A stretch of DNA of 64,000 bases from Bacteroidota bacterium (lineage in GTDB: Bacteria; Bacteroidota; Bacteroidia; Chitinophagales; Chitinophagaceae), in contig JACPEA010000012.1 in NCBI GenBank assembly GCA_016183765.1, forward strand, positions 1 through 64,000. Reading direction: 5' to 3'. The notes beneath the pieces are model-generated. The model worked only from the letters and a program-made list of their open reading frames with translations. It did not search any database and was not told the origin of the DNA. Shown here piece by piece: positions 8,312 through 17,885 of this stretch (position 1 is the stretch's first letter; every line of letters starts with the position of its first letter). Position numbers and translations under genes: made by a program.

Positions 8312-9436
8312 ATGATGATACCAACCATCACCTGGACTATACTGTTTTATGTATTCTGCGCCGTCATTGCCATACAGGTCATGTATTACCTGTATTTCTT
8401 CAGACGACTGGCTTTTTTCAAGAAACCGGCAAGGGACGTAAATGTGGAACACCCCGTATCCGTGATCATCTGCGCCCGCGACGAGGCCGATAACCTTACC
8501 CGCAACCTGCCCGGTGTGCTGGTGCAGGACTATAAGACCACCCACGAGATCGTGATCGTGAACGATAACTCCACCGATGAAGGCAGATATGTGATCGAGG
8601 AGTTTCAGAAATCGTTCAAGAACATCAACCATATCCAGCTTACGCAGGAAGCCAAGATGATCAGCGGAAAGAAATTTCCCCTGTCCATCGGTATCAAAAG
8701 CGCCAAATACGAGATCGTATTACTGACCGATGCGGACTGCACACCCGCTTCCGAATTCTGGATGCAGCAAATGCAGGATACCTATCAGGAAGACACCGAG
8801 ATCGTGCTGGGATATGGTGCCTACCACAAACGTCCCGGGATACTGAACAAACTGATCCGTTTCGAAACCTTTCATACTGCTTTACAATACCTCTCCTATG
8901 CACTTGCCGGAACACCTTATATGGGTGTGGGACGGAACCTGAGTTACAAGAAAGACGTGTTTCTCCGCAATAAGGGATTTTCATCCATCAACCAGATCCC
9001 CAGCGGCGATGATGACCTGTTCATCAACCAGGTAGCCACAGCGGAGAATACGGCAGTAGTGATCGATCCCGAAGCGCATACCCTGAGTGAACCCAAGAAA
9101 CGATGGAGCGACTGGATGACACAGAAATACCGCCATTACACTACGGGACGTTATTATAAGCCCAAACATAAATTCCTGTTGGGACTGTATTCACTCAGTT
9201 TATTCCTGCTCTATCCCTTACTGGCCCTGTCGATCATCTTCTTTAACTGGTGGATCGCGCTGGCTGTGTTTGGCTTTCGTTTGCTGATACAGGCAGTAAT
9301 CCTGTACAAGGGCATGAAGAAACTGAATGAGTCCGATCTCTGGCCCTGGTTCCTGTTGCTGGATATCTGGATGTTCTTTTATTACATTTTTACCTTACCT
9401 GCCATATGGAAAGCGCCCCGCAAAAACTGGGATTGA
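8312..9436 (+). CDS. Family 2 glycosyltransferase with C-terminal membrane helices
   Basis: VSVIICARDEADNLTRNLPGVLVQDY, VNDNSTDEG, VLLTDADCTPAS; internal start chosen at MMIPTITW. Confidence 0.9.
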   Translation: MMIPTITWTILFYVFCAVIAIQVMYYLYFFRRLAFFKKPARDVNVEHPVSVIICARDEADNLTRNLPGVLVQDYKTTHEIVIVNDNSTDEGRYVIEEFQKSFKNINHIQLTQEAKMISGKKFPLSIGIKSAKYEIVLLTDADCTPASEFWMQQMQDTYQEDTEIVLGYGAYHKRPGILNKLIRFETFHTALQYLSYALAGTPYMGVGRNLSYKKDVFLRNKGFSSINQIPSGDDDLFINQVATAENTAVVIDPEAHTLSEPKKRWSDWMTQKYRHYTTGRYYKPKHKFLLGLYSLSLFLLYPLLALSIIFFNWWIALAVFGFRLLIQAVILYKGMKKLNESDLWPWFLLLDIWMFFYYIFTLPAIWKAPRKNWD

Positions 9437-10050
9437 TCCTGAAGTACTTCGACGATTTCACCGAAGAACAGATCGCACAGTTCACAGCGCTGGAAGCGTT
9501 GTACAAAGAATGGAATGCCAGGATCAATGTGATCTCGCGTAAGGACATCGACAGTATTTACCTGCACCATGTACTGCATTCGCTCAGCATTGCAGCGATC
9601 GCGAATTTTGAGCCAGGCATGCAGATCATCGATATCGGTTGCGGCGGTGGTTTTCCAGGTGTGCCGCTGGCGATATTTTTTCCGAAAGTGAAGTTTCACC
9701 TGGTCGACAGTATCGCCAAAAAACTCAAAGTGGTGGAAGCCGTTTGCGAGGGAGCCAATATCCGGAACATCACCGTTCAGCATACCCGGGCAGAAGATAT
9801 CAGGAACCGCAAATTCGATTATGCTATCTCCCGCGCGGTAGCTCCCTTGAAGGATCTCTGGAAATGGAGCGCCCCCCTGCTGAAAAAAGACCATAGCAAA
9901 CCACTGCCCTCGGGTTTGATCTGTTTAAAAGGCGGCGACCTGGCCCAGGAAATTTTCGAAAGTGGTTTACGCCCTAAAATGATGCCGATCTTCAAGATCT
10001 TCCCGGAAGAATATTTTGCGGAGAAATATGTGATCCACGCAGCAAAATAG
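9406..10050 (+). CDS. rsmG: 16S rRNA (guanine527-N7)-methyltransferase RsmG
   Basis: WNARINVISRKD, IIDIGCGGGFPGVPLAIFFP, DYAISRAVAPL, CLKGGDL. Confidence 0.95.
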   Translation: MESAPQKLGLILKYFDDFTEEQIAQFTALEALYKEWNARINVISRKDIDSIYLHHVLHSLSIAAIANFEPGMQIIDIGCGGGFPGVPLAIFFPKVKFHLVDSIAKKLKVVEAVCEGANIRNITVQHTRAEDIRNRKFDYAISRAVAPLKDLWKWSAPLLKKDHSKPLPSGLICLKGGDLAQEIFESGLRPKMMPIFKIFPEEYFAEKYVIHAAK

Positions 10051-10125
10051 AGTCTTCAGCTGTTGGGCTTTTGTCTTAGAGATATTTTTTATTACTTGCT
10101 CATTCTTCAAGGCGCTCTTCACCGC

Positions 10126-10163
10126 GGAGTCGCAGAGACCAGGGAGTTAACGCAGAGGTTTGC
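10126..10163. repeat. Dispersed intergenic repeat (TTCACCGCGGAGTCGCAGAG...GGGAGTTAACGCAGAG), inverted relative of 13192-13243
   Basis: Matches the reverse complement of 13192-13243 (ttcaccgcagagaacaggagaacagggagtttgcgcagag) with few changes/indels. Confidence 0.6.
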
Positions 10164-10189
10164 CTACTGCAGGACACTATCATCTGTCT

Positions 10190-10356
10190 CTTGTCCCCTT
10201 GTTCCTTGTTTTGTTCCTTGTCCCCTTATTCCTTGTCCCCTTATTCCTTGTCCCCTTATTCCTTGTCCCCTTATTCCTTGTCCCCTTGTCCCTTGTTCCT
10301 TGTCCCCTTGTCCCTTGTTCCTTGTCCCTTGTTCCTTGTCCCTTGTTCCTTGCTCA
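10190..10356. repeat. Minisatellite of TTCCTTGTCCCC(TTA/TTG) units
   Basis: ccttgtccccttatt repeated four to five times, continuing as ccttgtcccttgtt units; no coding character. Confidence 0.9.
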
Positions 10357-10399
10357 TCTGTTCATCTGTTCTACTGATCGCAGGATAGCATCACTCAAA

Positions 10400-10458
10400 A
10401 CCACTGCGCCTCAGCGTCTTTGCGTGCATTTTTTCTCGCAAAGGCGCTAAGACGCAGG
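10400..10458. repeat. Inverted repeat GCGCCTCAGCGTCTTTGCG / CGCAAAGGCGCTAAGACGC
   Basis: ctgcgcctcagcgtctttgcg-tgcattttttct-cgcaaaggcgctaagacgcag. Confidence 0.75.
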
Positions 10459-10482
10459 AAGTATTATGGGTCAGGAAGAGGA

Positions 10483-12351
10483 TTAATCAGGTATAACAAG
10501 TTTATTATTGACCCTGTTCACATCCGCTAAACGCTGACTGGGATCGATCTCGATGGATTTGATCTCCTGTATGCCCCTGGAAGTGGCGAATGTATAATCG
10601 GGATGTGTCCATTTCCATTCTTCATGAACGGTTCTGGGTGTGGCATCTTCGGCAGGTTTTTCTCCAAACATCAGGCTCAGCGGTATATAATGTAATTCCT
10701 TGCTGCCATCTTTGAAAGTGAGTAATACATCAACCGGCATCGGCATTTTGCCTATGCGCCTGATGGTGATCTGGGTCTTGCCTTCTTTTACAGCAATATC
10801 CCCCACTCCGTAATCGATGGTTTTGGTGCTGTTGATCCAGTATTCTTTGAACCAGTCAAGTTCCATACCACTTTGCTTTTCCGCCACACGCACAAAATCA
10901 TTGGGATTGGGATGCTTGAACCGCCACTGGTTATAATAGGACAGCAATATCTTATCCCGCACACTATCACTCACGATATAACCCAGTTGCGAAAGGAACA
11001 AAGCGCCTTTGCTATACGCTGCACTGGCATAGGCATAGTTGGTATTGTAATGATCGGCATGTGTACTGGCTGGTTCTTCGTAACCACTTTTGGCCAATGC
11101 AAAATATCCGCGGTAAGAACCTGCATACCAGAAGCCATTACTGTTCCGCAAAGTGGCCAGTACCCGGGTGCTGCCGTAATCGGTGAACCCTTCGTCCATC
11201 CAGGGGTATAAGGATTCGTTGCTGCCCATCATCATCTGGTACCAGCTGTGCATCCACTCATGAATGGCCGTTCCCACGCTGGCACTCTTCAGCAGGGTTC
11301 CCATGGGATATTCCATGCCACCATCACCACCCTGTATAAAAGTGTAGGTCTTGTATGGATAAGCGCCAAAGGTCTTTGCCATGATCGGGTAAGCCAGGGC
11401 GGCAGTATCTGCCATTTTCTGCCAGCGGTTCTCCAGCGAGTCCACGGCTTTGTATACCACACGGATCAACGGACCGTCTTTTACGGTACGGGTGATCATC
11501 TTATAGGAAGGGTCTGCAGCCCACATAAAATCATGCACATTATATGCCTGCCATTTCCAGGTAAGGGTATTGCCGGCAGCAGGTTTTACAACAGTTCCGG
11601 GTGCCTGGTAACCAAAACCCACTTCATGGGCATTCACCAGGTCGCCACCGGCAGTAACCATATAATTCTTGTCGATGGTGATGTTCACCTCAAAGTCTCC
11701 CCAAACGCCATAAAACTCGCGGGCAATATAAGGGTTGGCATTCCAGCCCTGGTAGTCGTATTCCACCATTTTCGGATACCACTGGCTCATGCTGTAACGG
11801 ATGCCCTCCGCATTATCACGGCCGCTACGGCGTATCTGCAAAGGCACTTGCGCTTCGAACGCCACGTCCATCTGCACTTTGCTCTTGGGTAAGATGGGTT
11901 TGCTGAGTATCACTTCCAGGATGGTCTCATGTTCTTTCAGCTTCTGCTCCACGCCCGCTATCCGGATGCTGCTGACACGCTGGTACCCGATCTGGTCGGG
12001 CGTCAGTTTGCTGATACGGTCTTTCACACGCGAATCCCAGTCCAACCCATCGCTGTTCCGGCGGGGTTCCGCTAGCTGTATCTTGCCCAGCTCCCTGCTG
12101 CGCACATCCATGCTGCTGCCGGGCTGGAATGCATTCCAGTACAGATGAAAATACACTTTATCCAGTGTATCGGGCGAATTGTTGGTGTATTCCAGTTTTT
12201 CCGTTCCTGTAAAACGGTTGGTGGTCACATCCACAGCTACTTGGATATTGTATTTGATGCGCTGCTGCCACCGGTCGGGCTGGGCAAAGACAGCGGTTAA
12301 CCGGGAAACGGCAATCGACAGTAAGAAAACCTTCAATAGTTTTTGGCTCAT
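10483..12351 (-). CDS. M1-family metallopeptidase (secreted)
   Basis: GGDGGMEYPMGT and AIHEWMHSWYQMMMGSNESLYPWMDEGFTDYG (HExxH...E). Confidence 0.9.
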   Translation of the reverse strand: MSQKLLKVFLLSIAVSRLTAVFAQPDRWQQRIKYNIQVAVDVTTNRFTGTEKLEYTNNSPDTLDKVYFHLYWNAFQPGSSMDVRSRELGKIQLAEPRRNSDGLDWDSRVKDRISKLTPDQIGYQRVSSIRIAGVEQKLKEHETILEVILSKPILPKSKVQMDVAFEAQVPLQIRRSGRDNAEGIRYSMSQWYPKMVEYDYQGWNANPYIAREFYGVWGDFEVNITIDKNYMVTAGGDLVNAHEVGFGYQAPGTVVKPAAGNTLTWKWQAYNVHDFMWAADPSYKMITRTVKDGPLIRVVYKAVDSLENRWQKMADTAALAYPIMAKTFGAYPYKTYTFIQGGDGGMEYPMGTLLKSASVGTAIHEWMHSWYQMMMGSNESLYPWMDEGFTDYGSTRVLATLRNSNGFWYAGSYRGYFALAKSGYEEPASTHADHYNTNYAYASAAYSKGALFLSQLGYIVSDSVRDKILLSYYNQWRFKHPNPNDFVRVAEKQSGMELDWFKEYWINSTKTIDYGVGDIAVKEGKTQITIRRIGKMPMPVDVLLTFKDGSKELHYIPLSLMFGEKPAEDATPRTVHEEWKWTHPDYTFATSRGIQEIKSIEIDPSQRLADVNRVNNKLVIPD

Positions 12352-12488
12352 GTGATGAGGGAATTTTTAGAAGGGGTAAATTTCAGGAAATTCGGCTTAG
12401 AAAGTGCAGAATAATGGCCAATGGGTAAAAGAAGCCGGGCATGGGGTGAATCTTGCTGTCACCTGCCTGCTAACTGGCACTATAACAC

Positions 12489-13154
12489 CTATTCCTTACC
12501 GGCAAGAACGATCACGATCTCGCCCTTCACCGTTTTGGCCTTGAAATGATCAGCCACTTCGCGCAATGTGCCCCGTTTGTTCTCTTCGAACAGTTTGGTA
12601 AGCTCGCGACTGACACAGCACTGTCTTTCGGCGCCAAAATAGGTGATGAATTCTTCCAGCGTCTTTACCAGTCGCATCGGGCTTTCGTAGATGATCATGG
12701 TGCGCTCTTCTTCCGCCAGTTGTTTCAACAGGGTCTGTCTGCCTTTTTTAATGGGCAGGAAACCTTCGAACACAAAGCGGTTGCCAGGTATCCCACTGTT
12801 CACCAGTGCCGGTACAAAAGCAGTAGCGCCGGGCAGACATTCCACTGTCACTTCCTGTTTAATGCATTCGCGCACCAGCAGGAAGGCCGGATCTGAAATA
12901 CCCGGCGTACCTGCATCGGTGATCAGCGCCATCGTTTTACCGGCACGCAGCTGGTCAACAATATGCTGAACGATCTTATGTTCATTATGCTGGTGATAGG
13001 GCGATACCGGTTTCTGTATCTGGTAGTGGTTCAGCAAACGGGCGGAAGTCCTTGTATCCTCACAAAGGATCACGTCCACCTGCTGCAGCACTTCCAGGGA
13101 ACGGAGCGTGATGTCCTTCAGGTTACCAAGCGGTGTGGGAACAAGGTATAGCAA
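12489..13154 (-). CDS. rsmI: 16S rRNA (cytidine1402-2'-O)-methyltransferase RsmI
   Basis: MLYLVPTPLGNLKDITLRSLEVL, CEDTRTSARLLNHY, ITDAGTPGISDPAFLLVRE. Confidence 0.95.
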   Translation of the reverse strand: MLYLVPTPLGNLKDITLRSLEVLQQVDVILCEDTRTSARLLNHYQIQKPVSPYHQHNEHKIVQHIVDQLRAGKTMALITDAGTPGISDPAFLLVRECIKQEVTVECLPGATAFVPALVNSGIPGNRFVFEGFLPIKKGRQTLLKQLAEEERTMIIYESPMRLVKTLEEFITYFGAERQCCVSRELTKLFEENKRGTLREVADHFKAKTVKGEIVIVLAGKE

Positions 13155-13191
13155 GGGAGTTAATAGTTAGTAATTAACGTATTGTGTTATT

Positions 13192-13328
13192 AAAATCTCT
13201 GCGCAAACTCCCTGTTCTCCTGTTCTCTGCGGTGAATAAGGTTCCGAACAATAGCAACTTGCCTTTTTGTAAGGTTTTTTCACCGGAGAGAATAGGAGGA
13301 GCAAAGTTTTCGCAGAGGGTTTCCGATT
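13192..13328. repeat. Inverted-repeat intergenic locus (CTCTGCG...CTCTGCGGTGAA / TTCACCGGAGAG...CGCAGAG)
   Basis: ctctgcgcaaactccctgttctcctgttctctgcggtgaa facing ttcaccggagagaataggaggagcaaagttttcgcagag. Confidence 0.75.
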
Positions 13329-13405
13329 ATCGTAAGAGGTTACTACAATTTCTTAATTAATCGTTGATGTAAAACTACTGTTACCGGCTGCTGGTGCGTG
13401 TGCTA

Positions 13406-13654
13406 TTAATTGATCAGTTCGATCTCGTAAAATTCCATCACCGGGTTAGCCAGTAATTTTTTGCTGGCTTCATCGGCTATCTGTTTGGCCGCTTCTTCGC
13501 TGGACGCTTCTATATCCAGGGTAATATGTTTTCCAACACGCACATCGGTTACAGCAGGTAATCCCAGGTTCTGCAATCCGCCCAATACGGCTTTGCCCTG
13601 TGGGTCAAGCAGGTCTTTCAAAGGCATTACTTTGATCTGAACATGATAGGTCAT
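13406..13654 (-). CDS. purS: Phosphoribosylformylglycinamidine synthase subunit PurS
   Basis: 82 aa; VQIKVMPLKDLLDPQGKAVLGGLQNLGL...VRVGKHITLDIEA. Confidence 0.93.
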   Translation of the reverse strand: MTYHVQIKVMPLKDLLDPQGKAVLGGLQNLGLPAVTDVRVGKHITLDIEASSEEAAKQIADEASKKLLANPVMEFYEIELIN

Positions 13655-13658
13655 GATA

Positions 13659-14420
13659 CTATTCGGGTTGTTTGAAGGTCAAAGATAGAATTACGTACGC
13701 AATAAATGCGATGGGAACTGCCAGCCAGCCAAAACTTAATCCACTGGCCAGCGTCAGCAGGGCTATGATGAGGAAAGGAAGCAGTTTGCGCGTGGTGATA
13801 CCCGAAAACTTGAGTGCCAGCATGGGCAGGCGCGATACCATCAGGTAACTGCACAGCAGCACTGCACCATACCAGAACCATTTATTCAGTAAGAGGTTGA
13901 TCAGGAAATCGCTGCCGGAATACCAGTAGATCAGCGGAAAAGAAGCAAATAACAATCCAACGGCGGGTATGGGTACTCCTTTGAAGCCATATACCTGCGA
14001 ATGATCGATATTGAAGCGCGCCAGGCGGTAAGCGCCGGCACAGGGCAGCAGGAAAGCGGGTAATAACCAGAGGGTACTGATATCCAATCCGTCTGCCTGT
14101 TGGGCAAAACACAACCGAAGGAACTGGTAAGCGATCAGGCCCGGGGCCACGCCAAAACTGACCGTATCGGCCAGCGAGTCCAGCTGTTTACCCAGTTCGG
14201 AGGGTACCTGCAGCAGGCGTGCGACAAAACCATCCAGAAAATCAACCACGGCTGCCAGGCCTATGAACAGGCTGGCGAGCCAGATCTTTTCAGGTATCAC
14301 TACCAGGTTCTCGCCGTTGGCATCCACCGAAATGGTGAGGCCCGACTGCATAATGGCAACAATGGCCAGACATCCGGCCAGCAGGTTCAGTAAGGTAAAT
14401 AAATTGGGGATCTGTTTCAT
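13659..14420 (-). CDS. pssA: CDP-diacylglycerol-serine O-phosphatidyltransferase
   Basis: IPNLFTLLNLLAGCLAI; DFLDGFVARLLQVPSELGKQLDSLADTVSFGVAP (CDP-alcohol phosphatidyltransferase motif). Confidence 0.93.
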   Translation of the reverse strand: MKQIPNLFTLLNLLAGCLAIVAIMQSGLTISVDANGENLVVIPEKIWLASLFIGLAAVVDFLDGFVARLLQVPSELGKQLDSLADTVSFGVAPGLIAYQFLRLCFAQQADGLDISTLWLLPAFLLPCAGAYRLARFNIDHSQVYGFKGVPIPAVGLLFASFPLIYWYSGSDFLINLLLNKWFWYGAVLLCSYLMVSRLPMLALKFSGITTRKLLPFLIIALLTLASGLSFGWLAVPIAFIAYVILSLTFKQPE

Positions 14421-14496
14421 GCCTGGTTCTGGGGGTCATTGGTCTATGATCCATGCCCCTTATGGTATCAGCGGCAGCGGGATCAGGAAAGATCAA

Positions 14497-15789
14497 CTAT
14501 TTTCTTTTCATCAAAGCTTCTATCTCTTCTGCCGTGATCGGAATATTCTTCATTAAATCAATGTTACCATTTTTAGTGATCCAGAAATTATTTTCGATAC
14601 GGATCCCCATGTTTTCTTCCTCGATATAGATACCGGGTTCAATGGTGAACAACATACCCGCCTGTATGGGTGCTGTGCGCGTTCCCAAGTCGTGTACATC
14701 AAGGCCCAGGTGGTGCGAAATGCCGTGGTACAGGTATTTACGGTAGGCCCGGTTCTCAGGGTCCTCGTTCTTAACATCCGATTTGCGCAGCAGGCCGATC
14801 TTCAGGAACTGCTGGGTGGCTTCCTCTCCTACTTTTTCTGTGTATTCAACAATGGATATTCCGGGTTTGAGAATGCTTTTGCAATAGTTGTGTAAATGCA
14901 GACAGGCATTGTACACCGTTTTCTGCCTGCGGCCGAATTTACCATTCACCGGAACAGTCCGGGTAAGATCGGCGCAGTAATTACCGTATTCGGCGCCAAA
15001 GTCCATCAGGATCAGTTCGCCATCCTTACATTCCGCATTGTTGGACACATAATGCAGGGTGCGGGCATTATCGCCACTGGCAATGATGCTGCCGTAGGCC
15101 GGACCGGTGGCGCGCTGGCTTAAAAAACTATGCCAGATCTCGGCTTCGATCTCATATTCAGTTACACCCGGTTGAATGAACTGCAGTAAACGGCGGAAAG
15201 TGTTTTCGGTGATATCGATCGCTTTCTGCACCACTTCGATCTCTTCTTTGGTCTTGATGCTGCGCAGCTGCTTCATGATCCTGGCAGCGCGCTGGAACGA
15301 ATGCAGCGGGTAAGCCGCTTTCATCTCATCCACAAAACGGTATTCGCGGCTGCGGATATGGGAAGCTTTCCGGTCGTTCTCATTGGTATCAAGGTAGATA
15401 TGATCCGCCAGGTGAACCCAGGTCTGCAGGGGTGCATCGATCGTATCCAGCCATACGATGGTCTGTATGCCGGAAATTTCAGCAGCTTCCTTCGCACGCA
15501 ACCGTTTACCATCCCATTTCTCTTTCAGCTCGTTGGGACGAACCAACACCAATACCTCACGGTATTTGGGATCCGGGTTATCAGGGAACAGGATCACCAT
15601 GGAATCTTCCTGGTTGATCCCGGATAGCCAGAACAGATCCGTATTCTGCTTGAAAGAGTGAAGTGCATCGCCATTGGAAGGAAACTCATCATTGCTCACA
15701 AATATGGCAATGCTGTTGGGCAACATCTCTTTCACAAACCTTTTCCGGTTATTGAGGAAGAGTTGCGGATTCAGCGGCAAATATTTCAT
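14497..15789 (-). CDS. pepP: Xaa-Pro aminopeptidase (aminopeptidase P family, M24B)
   Basis: LILMDFGAEYGNYCADLTRTVPVNGKF, HGISHHLGLDVHD, FTIEPGIYIEEENMGIRIEN. Confidence 0.92.
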   Translation of the reverse strand: MKYLPLNPQLFLNNRKRFVKEMLPNSIAIFVSNDEFPSNGDALHSFKQNTDLFWLSGINQEDSMVILFPDNPDPKYREVLVLVRPNELKEKWDGKRLRAKEAAEISGIQTIVWLDTIDAPLQTWVHLADHIYLDTNENDRKASHIRSREYRFVDEMKAAYPLHSFQRAARIMKQLRSIKTKEEIEVVQKAIDITENTFRRLLQFIQPGVTEYEIEAEIWHSFLSQRATGPAYGSIIASGDNARTLHYVSNNAECKDGELILMDFGAEYGNYCADLTRTVPVNGKFGRRQKTVYNACLHLHNYCKSILKPGISIVEYTEKVGEEATQQFLKIGLLRKSDVKNEDPENRAYRKYLYHGISHHLGLDVHDLGTRTAPIQAGMLFTIEPGIYIEEENMGIRIENNFWITKNGNIDLMKNIPITAEEIEALMKRK

Positions 15790-15919
15790 AGCGGTTCGTT
15801 GATATGCCGCAAGATAAAAATTAAGCCGCAGGAATGCGCATAATATATTTGACCAGCTAGATCAGCCATCCCGACGTATTTGTTAAATAATTAAAAAAAT
15901 GATGACCGGTAATCCTAAT

Positions 15920-15957
15920 TACGAACACATTCGTATATTTACTACGAAATTATTCGT
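15920..15957. promoter_or_regulatory. Twin palindromic operator: TACGAACACATTCGTA and TACGAAATTATTCGTT
   Basis: Two ACGAA-N4-TTCGT palindromes centred 23 bp apart, ending ~18 bp upstream of the + strand CDS start. Confidence 0.7.
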
Positions 15958-15975
15958 TTATTAAACCATGTATCT

Positions 15976-16758
15976 ATGAAACAACAAACAAAAAAGGGGC
16001 TGGCACTGGCAGGAATAGCTATTGCTGCCCTGGGCATGTTTTCCTGGAAAACCGCTGAGAACAACCAGATCCCGGTAAGACCCCACAGCGTTCATTACCA
16101 GGACGACACCAGCAAACCCCGTAAAAAGTATTCGCAGAACAGGGATTATACGGTTGGTGATCTTGACAAAGCCGCCAAAGATCTAGACCGTGCTGCAGAG
16201 GAACTGAATAAGAACATGCAGGTCGACCTTACTAAAATGGACAAGGAACTGAAAGCTGCCATGGACGAGATGAAAAAGATCGATCTTGAAAAGATCAGCC
16301 GCGAAGTACAGACCGCCCTCGCAAAAGTGGATTGGGAAAAAAACAGGGCCGAACTGGACCGTTCTTTGCGGGAAGCTGAAAAGAAAATGAAGGAGATCGA
16401 CAAGAAACAGATCGAAAAGGAAATGGCCCGGGCCAAAGATGAGATGAACGAAGCCAGGCTGACGCCGAAGATCGATATGGAAAAGATCAAAAAAGATGTG
16501 GAGAAAGGTATGGCTGCGGCCAGGGTTGGCATTGAAAAAGCGAAAAAAGAGATCGCGCTGTTAAAAGAGTTTACGGAGAGCCTGGAAAAAGATGGCCTGA
16601 TCGACCGGAAAAAAGGATACCGTATTGAAGTAAAAAAAGGTGAGCTCTACATCAACGGCACCCAACAACCGAAAGAAGTGAACGATAAATACAGGAAATA
16701 TTTCAAGGAAGAAGATTACAGCATCAGGAGTGATGGAGATGAGATCTCATCCCTGTAA
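15976..16758 (+). CDS. Exported/membrane-anchored coiled-coil protein with repeated charged segments (M56/BlaR1-tail-like)
   Basis: MKQQTKKGLALAGIAIAALGMFSW N-terminus; repetitive KMDKELKAAMDEMKKIDLEKISREV.../AEKKMKEIDKKQIEKEMARAKDEM heptads. Confidence 0.55.
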   Translation: MKQQTKKGLALAGIAIAALGMFSWKTAENNQIPVRPHSVHYQDDTSKPRKKYSQNRDYTVGDLDKAAKDLDRAAEELNKNMQVDLTKMDKELKAAMDEMKKIDLEKISREVQTALAKVDWEKNRAELDRSLREAEKKMKEIDKKQIEKEMARAKDEMNEARLTPKIDMEKIKKDVEKGMAAARVGIEKAKKEIALLKEFTESLEKDGLIDRKKGYRIEVKKGELYINGTQQPKEVNDKYRKYFKEEDYSIRSDGDEISSL

Positions 16759-16788
16759 ACACCGAACGCTTATTCCCCCGTATCAGCT

Positions 16789-16840
16789 GAATGGGGTAGT
16801 ATGCAGCGGATCATCCCTGCAGGGCTACCCTATTCCTGTT
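16789..16840. terminator. Hairpin between convergent genes
   Basis: gaatggggtag ... ctaccctattc with inner tgcag/ctgca pairing; followed by ctgtttt. Confidence 0.55.
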
Positions 16841-16855
16841 TTGTGAGATCGGGAA

Positions 16856-17881
16856 TTAAAAACGCACTGTTGGACAACGCACCGATCTTCCGGCGCTGGA
16901 AGGGAATATCCCGGTTTTCACGATGGAGAGTTCATAGGCGCCCCGGGTGCCATTCAGGCTGCTGAGGCTGGATACCGTTGCATCGTAATTGATGGTGAAC
17001 CGGAGATCATTCACCTGGTAACCCAACATCGGGATCAGTGCATCCTTGTTACGGTAATACAGACCAATGATGAATTGGGAAAGTCCATCGCCGGTAAGGT
17101 CGCGGTTGGCATTGAAGCCCACAACGGTCTCCCAGCTATTGCCCATTTTACTGACATATACATTCGGGTTCACGATCCACACATCCTGTATCTTGATGCT
17201 GCTGTTCAGGAAAGCCGTATACCTTCTTTGCACGCGGTTATCCGATACTGTGGCATCAAAAAAACTTTCCCGCGGGTGGTTGATGTGCATCACGCTCAGC
17301 CCGGCATTGAAATATACATTCTCAGAAGCAAAATAGGCATAGTTGATGCCCACCTGCAGGTCCAGGTAATTGACTTTGTTATAAGCAAAAGGTTCGTTTG
17401 GCGGAATGGTGACATCAAAGAAACTTCCGTTCCACTGGTTATCAAAAGTGAGTTTGGAGAGATCGATGCGTTTGGATACATACCCCAGTGAAAAACCACC
17501 ACTCAGCAAACTGTTATAACCCAGCATCTGGTGATAGGCAACACTGGCAAAACCGCCTGTGGAAGACAAGCTACCGCTACCCGCCACATCTTTTAGAATA
17601 GAACCGCCCACACCGAGCCAGCCATTCTCAAAACGATCGGTAAATAATTTGGTATCCGCCCATACACTCATGGTACGATAGGGATTACCGCCTACGCTGG
17701 CCCACTGGTTCCGGTAATTACCCCCTACCCTGAAATCGTAATCCGGGTTAAAACCGGTGTTGGCAGGATTCACCAGCATGGGCGTATTGAAGTACTGTGA
17801 AAAATGCAGATCCTGTGCATCTCCTGTCCCTGCCAGCAGCAAGGGTATCAGCGCCATTAGTATTTTCTTTCTCACCTGCAT
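16856..17881 (-). CDS. PorP/SprF-family type IX secretion outer-membrane protein
   Basis: AQDLHFSQYFNTPMLVNPANTGFNPDYDFRVGGNYRNQW N-terminus is diagnostic; start at MQVRKK. Confidence 0.92.
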   Translation of the reverse strand: MQVRKKILMALIPLLLAGTGDAQDLHFSQYFNTPMLVNPANTGFNPDYDFRVGGNYRNQWASVGGNPYRTMSVWADTKLFTDRFENGWLGVGGSILKDVAGSGSLSSTGGFASVAYHQMLGYNSLLSGGFSLGYVSKRIDLSKLTFDNQWNGSFFDVTIPPNEPFAYNKVNYLDLQVGINYAYFASENVYFNAGLSVMHINHPRESFFDATVSDNRVQRRYTAFLNSSIKIQDVWIVNPNVYVSKMGNSWETVVGFNANRDLTGDGLSQFIIGLYYRNKDALIPMLGYQVNDLRFTINYDATVSSLSSLNGTRGAYELSIVKTGIFPSSAGRSVRCPTVRF

Positions 17882-17885
17882 AATC

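Noticed and set aside
10063-10450. ORFs encoding LVPLFLVPLFLVPL / SPYSLSPYSLSPYS peptides
   Set aside because: All frames are open only because the DNA is a pyrimidine-only minisatellite; no start context or family similarity.
11248-11892. 214-aa + strand ORF opposite the M1 peptidase
   Set aside because: Antisense to a confidently identified gene with intact catalytic motifs; composition is typical of a shadow ORF.
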